Shown piece after piece: positions 54,950-64,000 of a stretch of DNA of 64,000 nt. Position 1 is the first letter of the stretch. Each line of letters starts with the position of its first letter. The DNA lies in NCBI GenBank assembly GCA_024742485.1, contig JANSYK010000001.1:186001-250000 (forward strand), in the 5' to 3' direction. Below the pieces are notes generated by a model that did no database searches, was not told the DNA's origin, and saw nothing but the letters and a program-made list of their open reading frames with translations. The position numbers and the translations under genes were made by a program. The DNA is from Alphaproteobacteria bacterium (lineage in GTDB: Bacteria > Pseudomonadota > Alphaproteobacteria > Rhizobiales > Rhizobiaceae).

Positions 54950-55714
54950 ATGGACTTGAAGATTCGCAAATGGACGACCGCCGCCATGCTGGCGCTGACG
55001 GTCACTTTCCTGCCAGCACCGGCAACGGCCCTCGACGACAAGGAAAAGGAAGAGATAGGCGCATTCATCCGGGAATACCTGATTGCCAATCCCGAGATAC
55101 TTTTTGAAGTGCAGGACGCGCTACAGGCCAAGCAGGAAGCAGAACAGAGAGAACAGGCGAAACTTGCTATTTCAAGTGCCCGCGATGCGATCTTCAATTC
55201 ACCGCACAATGTCATTCTCGGCAACCCTGAAGGCAGTGTGACCATTGTCGAGTTTTTCGACTACAATTGCGGCTTCTGCAAACGGGCCATGAAGGACATG
55301 GAGGAGATCATCGCATCCGACCCGGATGTCCGGTTTATCCTCAAGGAATTTCCCATACTGGGAGAAGACTCCACGGCCGCACACACTGTGAGTGCGGCGC
55401 TGCATCGTGTTGCTCCTGAACATTACAATGCGTTCCATCTTGAGCTTCTCGGAGGCCGCGGCTCGGCAACGGAGCAAAAGGCGATCGATGTTGCGACAAG
55501 CCTCGGTGTCGATGAGGACGAGTTGCGCGAAGCCATGAAAGATCCAGCCATTTCCGAGAGTTTCCAGGAGACATACCAGATCGCCGACAGTCTCGGCATT
55601 TCGGGCACACCATCTTATGTCATCGGCGATGAGGCCGTTTTCGGCGCCGTTGGCGTGGCGCCACTGGTCGCAAAAATCGAAAACATCCGTACTTGCGAAA
55701 GCGCCACCTGTTGA
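54950..55714 (+). CDS. Periplasmic DsbA-family thiol:disulfide protein
   Basis: A 254-aa protein with a signal peptide (MDLKIRKWTTAAMLALTVTFLPAPATA). An N-terminal helical segment (residues 30-85) precedes the thioredoxin fold, as in Com1/ScsC-like proteins, and may mediate oligomerisation. The active site is FFDYNCGFCKRAM (C107, C110) and the cis-proline loop is SGTPSYVIG. A second cysteine pair lies at the C-terminus (RTCESATC). ATG 54950 follows GAGAGGA. It is probably co-transcribed with the M48 protease gene. Confidence 0.92.
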   Translation: MDLKIRKWTTAAMLALTVTFLPAPATALDDKEKEEIGAFIREYLIANPEILFEVQDALQAKQEAEQREQAKLAISSARDAIFNSPHNVILGNPEGSVTIVEFFDYNCGFCKRAMKDMEEIIASDPDVRFILKEFPILGEDSTAAHTVSAALHRVAPEHYNAFHLELLGGRGSATEQKAIDVATSLGVDEDELREAMKDPAISESFQETYQIADSLGISGTPSYVIGDEAVFGAVGVAPLVAKIENIRTCESATC

Positions 55715-55778
55715 GGTCGACCGGAAACTGGCATTGGTGCCTTAACGCCGTTTGTTAGCCTAATTTACAGAGAAATGC

Positions 55779-55804
55779 GGCCTGCACACTCGGGCGGGCC
55801 TTTT
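55779..55804 (+). terminator. Probable terminator after the DsbA-family gene
   Basis: GGCCTGC (55779-55785) and GCGGGCC (55794-55800) form a 7-bp stem with one G-U pair and an 8-base loop, followed by TTTT. It lies 65 bases after the stop and 57 bases before aroQ. Confidence 0.55.
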
Positions 55805-55860
55805 CCTGCTGGTCCGTGCCGTCTATATGTCGGACACACGAAATTCCAGCAGGCAAGCCG

Positions 55861-56304
55861 ATGGCGCGCAAAGTCTTCATTCTCAACGGTCCCAATCTCA
55901 ATGCTCTTGGAATGCGAGAGCCGGGTGTTTATGGCAGCAAGACACTGCAAGACATTGAACGCGACTGCCGGACCTACGCCGAAACGCTCGAACTCGGCAT
56001 CGACTTTCGTCAGACAAACCATGAAGGAGTCCTTGTGGACTGGCTGCATGAGGCAAACGAAAGCGCCGTCGGCGCCGCAATCAACCCGGCCGCCTATGGA
56101 CACACATCGATCGCCCTGCATGACGCGATACGCGCCATCAGCATTCCGGTTGTCGAGCTTCACCTGTCGAACATTCACGCCCGAGAGCCGTTCAGGCACA
56201 AAACCATGACGGCTCCCGTCGCCGTGGGTGTTATATGCGGCTTCGGGCCGACCAGCTACACGCTTGCGCTTCAAGCGCTGGCCAACCATATCAAAGACCA
56301 ATAA
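55861..56304 (+). CDS. aroQ: Type II 3-dehydroquinate dehydratase AroQ
   Basis: A 147-aa enzyme of the shikimate pathway. The N-terminal [19 protein letters not shown] contains the catalytic tyrosine and arginine region; the histidine lies in [17 protein letters not shown]. The conserved NPAAYTHTS loop reads NPAAYGHTS here, a single deviation. It heads a block with accB and accC in the usual alphaproteobacterial order. ATG 55861 is chosen by alignment; the frame opens earlier. Confidence 0.95.
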   Translation: MARKVFILNGPNLNALGMREPGVYGSKTLQDIERDCRTYAETLELGIDFRQTNHEGVLVDWLHEANESAVGAAINPAAYGHTSIALHDAIRAISIPVVELHLSNIHAREPFRHKTMTAPVAVGVICGFGPTSYTLALQALANHIKDQ

Positions 56305-56327
56305 CAGTTCGTGAGGGACCCACTGCA

Positions 56328-56804
56328 ATGGCAGACAAAAAATCCAGCATCGATCAGGATCTTGTGCGAGATCTCGCCAATATTCTGACGGAAACGGATC
56401 TGACCGAAATCGAAATAGAGCAGGATGATCTGCGCATCAGGGTGTCTCGCGGCGGCGGACAGCCACCTCAGGCCATAGCGGCCTATGCACCGGCACCCGC
56501 CGCTCCGGCTGCTCCTGCGCCATCGATCGCGCCTTCCCCCGAGACCGCGGCCGACGTCGCCAGCAACGCAAACAATGCCGTATCATCGCCCATGGTCGGC
56601 ACCGCCTATCTGTCCCCCTCGCCTGAAGCCGCGGCCTTTGTCGAGGTTGGGCAGTCGGTCACCGAAGGTCAGACGGTGATGATCATCGAAGCCATGAAAA
56701 CCATGAACCAGATACCGGCGCCACGTGCCGGAAAGGTCACTGCCATCCTGGTCGAGGACGCCCAGCCGGTGGAATATGGCGAACCGCTTCTCGTGATCGA
56801 ATAG
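56328..56804 (+). CDS. accB: Biotin carboxyl carrier protein of acetyl-CoA carboxylase
   Basis: A 158-aa protein. An N-terminal helical part ([23 protein letters not shown]) is joined by an Ala/Pro-rich linker (residues ~45-80) to the biotinyl domain. The biotinylated lysine is K124 in [11 protein letters not shown]. It carries CO2 between AccC and the carboxyltransferase in fatty acid synthesis. It is 23 bases after aroQ and 9 before accC. Confidence 0.96.
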   Translation: MADKKSSIDQDLVRDLANILTETDLTEIEIEQDDLRIRVSRGGGQPPQAIAAYAPAPAAPAAPAPSIAPSPETAADVASNANNAVSSPMVGTAYLSPSPEAAAFVEVGQSVTEGQTVMIIEAMKTMNQIPAPRAGKVTAILVEDAQPVEYGEPLLVIE

Positions 56805-56813
56805 GGCTGATTG

Positions 56814-58166
56814 ATGCTGTCCAAAATTCTCATAGCAAACCGCGGCGAAATCGCGCTGCGGGTGCTCCGCGCCTGCAAGGAACTCGGGATCAGCACGGTT
56901 GCCGTCCATTCAACAGCGGATGCCGATGCCATGCATGTGCGGCTGGCCGATGAAAGCGTGTGTATCGGGCCGCCATCCTCGCGTGAAAGCTACCTGAACA
57001 TTCATCAGATCGTTGCCGCCTGCGAGATCACCGGTGCTGATGCCGTCCATCCGGGCTATGGCTTTCTCTCCGAAAATGCGAAATTCGCCGAGATCCTGGA
57101 AGCCCACAGTATCACGTTCATTGGTCCGACGGCCAAACACATACAGATCATGGGTGACAAGATCACGGCCAAGAAAACCGCCGAGGAACTGGGCATTCCT
57201 GTCGTCCCGGGCTCGGGTGGCGAGGTGAGCGATGAACGCGAGGCCGCCCGGGTGTCTGCAGAGATTGGCTACCCCGTCATCATCAAGGCAACAGCAGGTG
57301 GCGGTGGCCGCGGCATGAAGGTTGCCAACAACGAGGAAGAATTGTCCATAGCTCTTGCTACGGCCAGAACCGAAGCCGGCGCGGCCTTTGGCAACGACGC
57401 GGTCTATATCGAGAAATATCTCGGCAAGCCGCGCCACATCGAAATCCAGGTCATGGGTGACGGCAAGGGCGATGCGGTGCATCTGGGAGAACGTGACTGT
57501 TCGCTGCAGCGCCGCCATCAGAAGGTCTGGGAAGAAGCAAATTCACCCGCCCTCAATGATCGGCAGCGCGAGCAGATCGGCATGATCTGCGCCAACGCCA
57601 TGAAAAAGCTCAAATATCGCGGTGCCGGCACTGTCGAGTTCCTGTTTGAAAATGGTGAGTTCTACTTTATTGAAATGAATACCCGTCTTCAGGTCGAGCA
57701 TCCCGTGACGGAAGCGATCACCGGCATCGATCTGGTGAACGAGCAGATCCGCGTTGCATCCGGAGGCGGATTGTCGGTGACCCAGGACGATGTCACATTC
57801 AGCGGCCACGCCATTGAATGTCGGATCAATGCGGAAGATCCGCGGACATTCACACCCTCCCCGGGCCGGATCACCCATTACCACCCTCCGGGCGGACTGG
57901 GTGTGCGGGTCGATTCGGGTGTCTATCAGGGCTATTCCATTCCCCCTTACTACGACAGTCTCATTGGCAAGCTGATTGTGCATGGCCGATCACGGGTCGA
58001 ATGCATGATGCGGCTGCGACGGGCCCTCGACGAATATGTCATTGACGGCATCAACACGACCATTCCGCTCTTCGTGGACCTGCTGGGCAATCCGGACATC
58101 GCCAATGGTGACTACGACATCCACTGGCTCGAAAAATATCTGGACAGCTACAACACAGAGCACTGA
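56814..58166 (+). CDS. accC: Biotin carboxylase of acetyl-CoA carboxylase
   Basis: A 450-aa ATP-grasp enzyme. It shows [18 protein letters not shown] at the N-terminus, the glycine-rich lid [14 protein letters not shown], the metal site [19 protein letters not shown] and the C-terminal Biotin_carb_C domain with [14 protein letters not shown]. The length equals that of E. coli AccC. The ATG at 56814 is three bases after an in-frame TTG. Confidence 0.97.
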   Translation: MLSKILIANRGEIALRVLRACKELGISTVAVHSTADADAMHVRLADESVCIGPPSSRESYLNIHQIVAACEITGADAVHPGYGFLSENAKFAEILEAHSITFIGPTAKHIQIMGDKITAKKTAEELGIPVVPGSGGEVSDEREAARVSAEIGYPVIIKATAGGGGRGMKVANNEEELSIALATARTEAGAAFGNDAVYIEKYLGKPRHIEIQVMGDGKGDAVHLGERDCSLQRRHQKVWEEANSPALNDRQREQIGMICANAMKKLKYRGAGTVEFLFENGEFYFIEMNTRLQVEHPVTEAITGIDLVNEQIRVASGGGLSVTQDDVTFSGHAIECRINAEDPRTFTPSPGRITHYHPPGGLGVRVDSGVYQGYSIPPYYDSLIGKLIVHGRSRVECMMRLRRALDEYVIDGINTTIPLFVDLLGNPDIANGDYDIHWLEKYLDSYNTEH

Positions 58167-58205
58167 CAGTGCTGGAGCATGCCGTTGGGAAGGCGCAGTT
58201 AACTG

Positions 58206-58817
58206 ATGCACCGGAGTGAAGACCGGCTCAGGATCACACCGCAGCTTCTGCTGAAAGCCTATAGCTGTGGCCTGTTTCCCATGGCCGACTCCGCCGAAGA
58301 CACCGAAATCTACTGGGTCGAACCCGAGTTTCGTGGCGTCATCCCCCTGGACGAATTCCATGTGCCGAAAAGCCTGGCCAAAATCGTTCGTCAGCGCCGA
58401 TTCGAAATTCGCGAAAACTCGGCCTTCAGCGCCGTCATGGACGGATGTGCGGAACCGGCGCCTGGCCGTACAAAAACCTGGATCAACAGGACCATTCGCG
58501 AGCTCTATACGGCGCTGCATCATCTGGGCCATGCGCATAGTGTCGAAGCCTGGCGCGAAGGGCATCTGGTCGGGGGTCTTTACGGAGTATCCCTACGCGG
58601 TGCGTTCTTCGGCGAGAGCATGTTTTCAAGGGAAGACAACGCGTCAAAAGTGTGTCTGGTCCATCTGGTAAAAAAACTGCGGTTACAAGGCTATGTCCTG
58701 CTCGATACGCAGTTCACAACGGACCATCTGAAGCGTTTCGGTGCCATCGATATCCCGCGCGAAACCTATAATGAATTGTTGGACGAAGCACTTCTCGTCG
58801 ATGCAAGGTTCTTTTGA
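58206..58817 (+). CDS. aat: Leucyl/phenylalanyl-tRNA-protein transferase Aat
   Basis: A 203-aa enzyme that adds Leu or Phe to N-terminal Arg/Lys and so marks proteins for ClpAP (N-end rule). Motifs are [70 protein letters not shown] in pieces, and [17 protein letters not shown]. It follows accC by 39 bases, as in other Hyphomicrobiales. Confidence 0.95.
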   Translation: MHRSEDRLRITPQLLLKAYSCGLFPMADSAEDTEIYWVEPEFRGVIPLDEFHVPKSLAKIVRQRRFEIRENSAFSAVMDGCAEPAPGRTKTWINRTIRELYTALHHLGHAHSVEAWREGHLVGGLYGVSLRGAFFGESMFSREDNASKVCLVHLVKKLRLQGYVLLDTQFTTDHLKRFGAIDIPRETYNELLDEALLVDARFF

Positions 58818-58853
58818 AGATGCAATCTAAGCGCCCGACGCTCTAGGTACCGG

Positions 58854-59357
58854 TTAGGACCCGGTCTTTTCCGGAGCCGGCACTTCGGAGTCCATGCTGC
58901 ACTCCTTGAGCCACACGTCGTAAACCGCATGATCAACGGCATTCAGGCCCGGTGAATCGGCAAACATCCAACCGGTAAAAATCCGCCTGATCTTTCGATC
59001 GAGCGTGATTTCATCGACTTCCACGAAGGTGGTTGTCTTCGGTGCCTGCGTCTCGTCCCGGCTGTAACACACACGTGGCGTCACCTGCAGCGCACCGAAC
59101 TGAACTGTCTCATCGATATAGACATCAAATGTAATGATGCGTCCGGTGATTTTGTCGATGCCGGAAAACACGGCAACCCGATTGGCAATACGTGGATCGC
59201 CGGCAGGTGCAAGATCGAGCGATTCAACCGTTGTGTCGGATTCGCTGTTTTCCTGGGCCTGCGCTGCAATGGCCATTGCACTAAAGGCCACGATCACCGA
59301 CATCAAAATCGGACGGGCGACGCCCAACGCTCGATTTGACAGCAAATTCAATACCAT
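58854..59357 (-). CDS. Exported DUF2155 protein
   Basis: A 167-aa protein with a signal peptide (start 59357; hydrophobic ILMSVIVAFSAMAIAAQA). The family core is ANRVAVFSGIDKITGRIITFDVYIDETVQFGALQVTPRVCYSR in pieces, then RRIFTGWMFADSPGLNAVDHAVYDVWLKEC. Two conserved cysteines may be bonded. The family is mostly alphaproteobacterial and lies next to the NDUFA12 gene; its function is unknown. It is convergent with aat. Confidence 0.9.
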   Translation of the reverse strand: MVLNLLSNRALGVARPILMSVIVAFSAMAIAAQAQENSESDTTVESLDLAPAGDPRIANRVAVFSGIDKITGRIITFDVYIDETVQFGALQVTPRVCYSRDETQAPKTTTFVEVDEITLDRKIRRIFTGWMFADSPGLNAVDHAVYDVWLKECSMDSEVPAPEKTGS

Positions 59358-59367
59358 ATCCGCACGC

Positions 59368-59766
59368 TCAGGAACCGGGTGTCCAGGCATCATAATCGCC
59401 GGTGACAGTGGGGCGCGTTTCCGGGTTCAACTGAGATCCCGGCGGACGATAGGCTTCCGGCGTTCCTGTCCTGTTGGCCAGATGCTCCTTCTGCCAGTCC
59501 TTGGGTGTGTAGGTCATGTCGGCCGGTGAAACATCGGTCCGGTGGTGCATCCAGCCGTGCCAGCCGGCAGGAATGGAAGAGGCCTCGGCCAAACCGTTAT
59601 ATATAACCCAGCGCCGTGTCCTGCCCTCGCTGTCCGTGCCACCCTGGTAGTAGACATTGCCGAATTCGTCCTCGCCCACGCGCGTTCCGTGCCGCCAGGT
59701 GTGGAAGCGCGTTCCGATCGTTGCGCCGTTCCACCAGGTAAACATCTGGACCAGGAAATTATGCAT
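59368..59766 (-). CDS. NADH:ubiquinone oxidoreductase NDUFA12-type accessory subunit
   Basis: A 132-aa protein similar to the complex I accessory subunit NDUFA12 (17.2 kDa subunit) found in alphaproteobacteria and mitochondria. The start at 59766 (MHNFLVQMFTWWNGATIGTRF) is chosen by family length; the frame is open upstream to 60138. Further motifs are VGEDEFGNVYYQGG, RRWVIYNGLAEASSIPAGWHGWMHH in pieces and GTPEAYRPPGS. It is 10 bases upstream of the DUF2155 gene. Confidence 0.93.
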   Translation of the reverse strand: MHNFLVQMFTWWNGATIGTRFHTWRHGTRVGEDEFGNVYYQGGTDSEGRTRRWVIYNGLAEASSIPAGWHGWMHHRTDVSPADMTYTPKDWQKEHLANRTGTPEAYRPPGSQLNPETRPTVTGDYDAWTPGS

Positions 59767-59911
59767 CGAAAACCTCTCATAGCCGAGGGCGTTGCTCTCC
59801 CACGCCTTATGCCGCGCCACCACACGCTTGTCCAGAGCGAGTTGGACACCACAATGCATTGGCCTGTTCAACATCACAATTGTGTCGACCTGTAGACCCG
59901 GTGGATTGAAA

Positions 59912-60400
59912 TCAGAAAATCCGTTTCTCATAGACAACTGCCGGGATACCGGAATCTTCCACGCCGCAGTTTTTCGTGTCACCCACCGGTTCAAATCCCC
60001 TGTGATCGTAAAAGGCGACGGCCTTGAGGTTCTCGGCTTCCACCTCAAGGCGAACACGATTTGCTTCCGGGAAACAGGCTTCGATCTCTTCGAGCAGCGC
60101 TGCTCCAGCGCCTCTTCCCTGCGCTGAGGGGTGGACATACAGCTGATGCAATTCGATCAGGCGGCCATCTTTGCTGGACGCAAAAGCCATGCCCAGAATG
60201 GTGTCTCCCGTGTCGGCCACGACGAATTCGGACTGGGGTTGCGTCAGCCTCGCACGAAGCGCCGGCAGCGAATGCCATTCTGCGGTAATGTCATCGACCC
60301 TTTCCGCACCGTAAATCGTATCATAGGTGTCGTGCCAGGTTTCAACCAGGAGCGCCTGAATTGCCTCCAGGTCCCTGTTTCCTGCCGTCCGTATCCACAT
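59912..60400 (-). CDS. GNAT-family N-acetyltransferase
   Basis: A 162-aa acetyltransferase. The start at 60400 (MWIRTAGNRDLEAI) is preferred over 60415. The acetyl-CoA-binding motif A is YVHPSAQGRGAGAALLEEIE, and AVAFYDHRGFEPVG is motif B. The acceptor is not known. It follows gatB by 27 bases in the same direction. Confidence 0.88.
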   Translation of the reverse strand: MWIRTAGNRDLEAIQALLVETWHDTYDTIYGAERVDDITAEWHSLPALRARLTQPQSEFVVADTGDTILGMAFASSKDGRLIELHQLYVHPSAQGRGAGAALLEEIEACFPEANRVRLEVEAENLKAVAFYDHRGFEPVGDTKNCGVEDSGIPAVVYEKRIF

Positions 60401-60427
60401 GTTTGTGCTCCGCAATTGCGGTATGGT

Positions 60428-61927
60428 TTAATCCAGGCCGAGCTTTTGGCGCACCAGTGCGTTGACCGCCTGCGGATTGGCCTTGCCTTGCGTGGCTTTC
60501 ATGACCTGCCCCACGAACCAGCCGGCCATGGACGGTTTTTCCTTCACCTGTTCCACCTTGTCGGCATTGGCTGCAATCACCTCGTCGACCGCTGCTTCAA
60601 TGGCGCCGGTATCAGTCACCTGCTTCATGCCGCGCTCATCAACGATTTCGACGGGGTCTCCGCCTTCGGTCCAGACGATTTCAAACAGATCCTTCGCAAT
60701 CTTGCCGGAAATTGTTCCCTCTTTGATGAGGTCGACGATCGCGCCGAGTTGATCCGGTGATACCGGTGTCTGATCGATTTCCAGGTTGGCCTTGTTCAAG
60801 GCGCCGAGCAGATCGTTGATGACCCAGTTTGCGGCCAGCTTTCCATCACGACCGGCAGCCACCTGCTCAAAATAGTCAGCAATCGACTTTTCCGAGACCA
60901 GAATGGACGCGTCATAGGCGGAAAGGCCGAGGCTGGTCATCAATCTGTTGCGCTTGTCATCGGGCAGCTCGGGCAATCCCGAGCGTAGGGCTTCGACATA
61001 GGCGTCGTCAAATTCCAGCGGCAGCAAATCCGGATCGGGGAAATACCGGTAATCATGCGCATCTTCCTTGGATCGCATGGACCGCGTTTCACCCTTTGCG
61101 GGGTCAAACAACCGGGTTTCCTGATCGATGGTTCCGCCCTCTTCCAGTATTGCGATCTGCCGCCGAGCTTCATATTCGATCGCCTGGCCGACAAAGCGGA
61201 TGGAATTGACGTTCTTGATCTCACAACGCGTTCCGAACGGTTCCCCGACCCGACGTACCGACACATTGACGTCGGCGCGCAGGGATCCCTCATCCATGTT
61301 TCCATCACACGTGCCGAGGTAACGCAGGATTGTACGCAGCTTCGTGACGTAAGCCTTTGCCTCGTCGGAGGATCGCATATCGGGCTTTGAAACGATTTCC
61401 ATCAACGCAACGCCGGAGCGGTTAAGATCCACATAGCTCATCGACGGATGCTGGTCATGCATCGACTTCCCTGCATCCTGTTCAAGATGAAGGCGTTCGA
61501 TGCCGATTTCGATGTCCTCGAAATTGCCCTTCTTGTCCGGGCCCACGGAAATGATGATCGTCCCCTCACCCACAATTGGGTCCTTGAACTGTGAGATCTG
61601 ATAACCCTGCGGCAAATCAGGATAGAAGTAGTTCTTGCGATCAAAGATCGACCGGTTGTTGATCTTCGCCTTGAGCCCGAGACCGGTTCGGATGGCCTGG
61701 CGGACACATTCCTCGTTTATCACTGGCAGCATGCCCGGCATGGCCGCATCAACCAGCGACACATTGTCGTTCGGAGCACTGCCAAACGCAGTTGAGGCGC
61801 CGGAAAACAGTTTTGATTTCGATGTCACCTGGGCGTGGACCTCCAGCCCAAGAATAACTTCCCAGTCGCCGGTGGCACCGGGAATGAGGCGTTTGGGTTC
61901 GGCTGTACGCGTGTCGATGAGTGTCAT
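60428..61927 (-). CDS. gatB: Aspartyl/glutamyl-tRNA amidotransferase subunit B
   Basis: A 499-aa subunit of the GatCAB complex that amidates Glu-tRNA(Gln) and Asp-tRNA(Asn). Motifs are [55 protein letters not shown] and, in the C-terminal YqeY-like tail, [22 protein letters not shown]. Length is close to the family norm. gatA and gatC are not adjacent. Confidence 0.97.
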   Translation of the reverse strand: MTLIDTRTAEPKRLIPGATGDWEVILGLEVHAQVTSKSKLFSGASTAFGSAPNDNVSLVDAAMPGMLPVINEECVRQAIRTGLGLKAKINNRSIFDRKNYFYPDLPQGYQISQFKDPIVGEGTIIISVGPDKKGNFEDIEIGIERLHLEQDAGKSMHDQHPSMSYVDLNRSGVALMEIVSKPDMRSSDEAKAYVTKLRTILRYLGTCDGNMDEGSLRADVNVSVRRVGEPFGTRCEIKNVNSIRFVGQAIEYEARRQIAILEEGGTIDQETRLFDPAKGETRSMRSKEDAHDYRYFPDPDLLPLEFDDAYVEALRSGLPELPDDKRNRLMTSLGLSAYDASILVSEKSIADYFEQVAAGRDGKLAANWVINDLLGALNKANLEIDQTPVSPDQLGAIVDLIKEGTISGKIAKDLFEIVWTEGGDPVEIVDERGMKQVTDTGAIEAAVDEVIAANADKVEQVKEKPSMAGWFVGQVMKATQGKANPQAVNALVRQKLGLD

Positions 61928-62029
61928 TGAGAATACTTGCTGCTGGAGAGGTTGGGACGCCGCCCGGAGCCCCGATAATCAGATACCGGTTAAAGGAATG
62001 CTCCCGCAGGTTCAAGCCTTTCCAGGGCA

Positions 62030-62071
62030 ATTCAGGTTTTGACGGAATCGGCAAGACCCGAATGCATCAAC
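62030..62071. repeat. Dispersed palindromic repeat, half copy C
   Basis: Bases 62030-62071 repeat the left 42 bases of copy B with four differences. The right half is missing. The repeat ends where the truncated alcohol dehydrogenase pseudogene begins, suggesting that recombination or insertion here removed the rest of that gene. Confidence 0.7.
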
Positions 62072-62480
62072 AAAACCAAAGACCGGCACACATCAACGGC
62101 GCCTGTGCCGCTGGATCTGCGTCCTCCGGCAGCGGAAAACAGTATTTGGAGTCGGCAACTGCGTATTCCGCATAGCCGCCATCGATCTGATAGCCAGCGG
62201 AACCAGGCGCGTCGCACAGGCTTTCCCGTTGTGATTTGCAATAAACGCCTGTGCCGCATGTGTGTCCAAGCCACGGGACGCCAACCCGTTGTCCGATCGA
62301 CAGATCATCAACTACGTGCCCCTTGGCGGCAATGTTGCCAACAGTTTCGTGTCCCGGATTACAGGCCGTTTTGACTCTTTCAGGTCTCCGTCGACAACGT
62401 GAAGGTCGGTGCGGCACACACAACAGGCGGGCACATGAACGAGCACCTGACCATTGTTCCGGCGACCAGCGATATAGTGC
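62072..62480 (-). pseudogene. Truncated and frameshifted zinc alcohol dehydrogenase
   Basis: Minus-strand reading from about 62480 gives GQVLVHVPACCVCRTDLHVVDGDL, the N-terminal catalytic zinc region of AdhP-like dehydrogenases. A frameshift near 62365 moves the homology to the frame that reads NPGHETVGNIAAKG, RVGVPWLGHTCGTGVYCKSQRESLCDAPG and IDGGYAEYAVADSKYCFPLPEDAD. Homology stops at LMCAGL near 62083, before the NAD-binding domain. No start codon with ribosome site was found. The gene is dead. Confidence 0.85.
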
Positions 62481-62635
62481 TTTCGATGGTGACAACCGCG
62501 GCATTTGGAACCCCAACAACAAAAACAGACTTTTGAGTGGAACCTGTTTTCGGCAAAACGCGCTTGCGCGGTCGCAAACTAGAACCAACCAGTTGCCGCT
62601 TCTGCTGCGTTGAAACCGCGACCATCAACAGTCTC

Positions 62636-64000
62636 TCAAACATCCGTGAGACGTTGAAATGCGAGAAATGCCCGCTCCTTCGCGTCATCCTCGCTGTTTC
62701 CGACAGCAATAAAATTCAAACCACGACCAGTCTCCAGTCCACCTGGCGCGGTGAAGATGATGCCCTCTGGTGGACCATTGGAATCATAGAGTTGATCGTC
62801 AAACCGAAGCAGTGCGTCCTGGAACCGTATCCGGCCAAAATCGAGATCGGTGCGTTGTGCGATCACAAAGGCAGGCAAAGGCTTTCCGGCGAAAACCCGG
62901 TTCATGAAGGTCATGGGCAGGGAAACGCCGCCCCAACGCCCATTGCACTCGATCCAGTGAAATTGGGCGGCGTCTTTGGTGTCGCCCACAAGAACCGTGT
63001 CAAAGCTGCACCGACCAAAATAACCGAGGTCTTGAAACAGAAGCGCCAGTTTCATCGCATCCCGGCACAAGGCGTCGTCAAGCCTCTGCTCGAGATGCGC
63101 CGTGGTTGCACCGACAAACCGGCCTTCGTCACCCATCAGGGATTGATCGAAGACACCCTCAATCCGGGGTTCGCCTGCCGCTTTGTCAGGGATCCAGACT
63201 TGAACCGACGGACTCGCAAGGACATTGCAGTCCCACACCTCAACCATCAGCGGATACATGTTGTTGCTCAAAATGGGGGACATCAGATCGATGAGATGAT
63301 CGCGAAGTGCCCTGGCACCCAGTGACCTGATTGATTTTGTCTGGATCGGATAGTTGCCCTCCGAGCCGGCGCTGTCCGGCACCTTGATGACGATTTTCTC
63401 CCATTTTTGGGAAAGGCTTTGGACATGCCCAACCAGCGCGGCAAGCCCGTAGGCTGAGCGGATCGGAGGTGTCGCTGTTACACCGAGCGCAGTTCCCACG
63501 ATCTTAGCGAACCACAGTTTGTCATTCACCCGCTGGGCAAGATTGGGTGGTGGCCCGGCAACGAAAATCGATTCTCCGGACCCATCACTCAGATGTTTTG
63601 CCAGTGTCCATATGGAACCGGTAGCAATGAATGGCATTAACGTCACAGGGCCGTTTACCCGGACAAATCGAAGGAGTTTTTCAAAAATCACCTTATCTTC
63701 GAAACAGCGGCGGGCTGTCGGCTCAGACAGGCCGGAATCTCGAGAAAGAATTTCGAGAACCTGGGCTTTGTCCTGGCCAAGAATCTTCGCCAGATAGTCT
63801 TCGAAAGCGGTGTTACGCTTTGACCCCAGAACGACCAAATCGGTCGCATCCGCAATAAGCGCGATGCGGTACTCGAGCATGTCATGGCCTGGTGGTGCGA
63901 GCAGTCTGATCTCACTCTTGTCGCCAATCAATACTCGCGGCGCACAGCCTATTCCCGCGCGCACTTTCTTGCCAAAAAAGAGCGTATCGGCGAGCCTCGG
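62636..64000 (-). CDS. ATP-grasp ligase of the pre-ATP-grasp/PGM1-like family (5' end outside window)
   Basis: At least 454 residues, open through the right edge of the window; a GTG at 63964 is an internal codon in PRLADTLFFGKKVRAG. The family-like features are EKIVIKVPDSAGSEGNYPI, the region ASPSVQVWIPDKAAGEPRIEGVFDQSLMG in pieces, FQDLGYFGRCSFDTVLV and the metal-site stretch HWIECNGRWGGVSLPM. These match ATP-grasp peptide ligases related to PGM1 of pheganomycin synthesis. It is the first complete feature past the dehydrogenase pseudogene. The substrate is unknown; neighbours outside the window may tell. Confidence 0.68.
   Translation of the reverse strand, partial: PRLADTLFFGKKVRAGIGCAPRVLIGDKSEIRLLAPPGHDMLEYRIALIADATDLVVLGSKRNTAFEDYLAKILGQDKAQVLEILSRDSGLSEPTARRCFEDKVIFEKLLRFVRVNGPVTLMPFIATGSIWTLAKHLSDGSGESIFVAGPPPNLAQRVNDKLWFAKIVGTALGVTATPPIRSAYGLAALVGHVQSLSQKWEKIVIKVPDSAGSEGNYPIQTKSIRSLGARALRDHLIDLMSPILSNNMYPLMVEVWDCNVLASPSVQVWIPDKAAGEPRIEGVFDQSLMGDEGRFVGATTAHLEQRLDDALCRDAMKLALLFQDLGYFGRCSFDTVLVGDTKDAAQFHWIECNGRWGGVSLPMTFMNRVFAGKPLPAFVIAQRTDLDFGRIRFQDALLRFDDQLYDSNGPPEGIIFTAPGGLETGRGLNFIAVGNSEDDAKERAFLAFQRLTDV

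Noticed and set aside
1-64000. CRISPR arrays, rRNA genes and intact insertion sequences
   Set aside because: No regularly spaced direct repeats, no rRNA-like stretches and no transposase motifs were seen on either strand.

Overview
The window looks like chromosomal DNA of an alphaproteobacterium, most likely Hyphomicrobiales (Rhizobiales). The reasons are the syntenic housekeeping blocks (gyrA - coaD - two cyclophilins - queA - tgt; M48 protease - DsbA - aroQ - accB - accC - aat - DUF2155 - NDUFA12), an erythritol (ery) catabolic operon of the Brucella/Rhizobium type, and an ECF42-type sigma factor with its DGPF partner. No rRNA, CRISPR array, integrase or intact insertion sequence was seen. 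One tRNA, tRNA-Leu(GAG), is present.

Layout. 1-1482: decayed adenylate cyclase/TolB/TPR gene. 1724-3813: SRPBCC - DGPF - ECF42 sigma operon. 3873-5333: polytopic membrane protein. 5521-7286: soxR divergent from an MFS pump, with a near-perfect SoxR box in a 19-bp-spacer promoter. 7338-8153: mazG. 8199-11709: peptide-type ABC importer (binding protein and two permeases, no ATPase), with a 12-bp hairpin that places a permease start codon in its loop. 11991-19773: visibly AT-richer island with four different sulfotransferase-like genes, two family-2 glycosyltransferases and an unknown membrane protein, probably for a sulfated surface glycan.

19885-35911: a large divergent polyol regulon. The leftward operon runs eryA, eryB, eryC, eryD, eryH (tpiA2), eryI (rpiB), then a second FGGY kinase, a second GlpD-like dehydrogenase and a fused DhaK-DhaL kinase. 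The rightward operon encodes a DUF2291 protein and a ribose-type ABC importer, and ends at a clear terminator. Known chemistry of this family routes erythritol through three isomerases to D-erythrose 4-phosphate; the extra kinase/dehydrogenase/DAK genes suggest other polyols or ketoses feed the same isomerases.

36324-41265: tRNA-Leu, lipB, an exported pentapeptide-repeat protein, an XRE regulator and the glutathione-dependent formaldehyde pair adhC/fghA. 41394-43969: a tightly coupled pair of serine proteases without signal peptides, one subtilase and one trypsin fold carried on four membrane segments with a Cys-containing loop. This is the best candidate for an undescribed system. 44236-61927: housekeeping genes, interrupted by two small membrane-protein genes (36 and 45 aa) with good ribosome sites and a strong terminator, and by an approximately 86-bp palindromic dispersed repeat (two full copies, one half copy). 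62072-64000: a truncated alcohol dehydrogenase pseudogene ending at the half repeat, then a PGM1-like ATP-grasp ligase gene running off the window.
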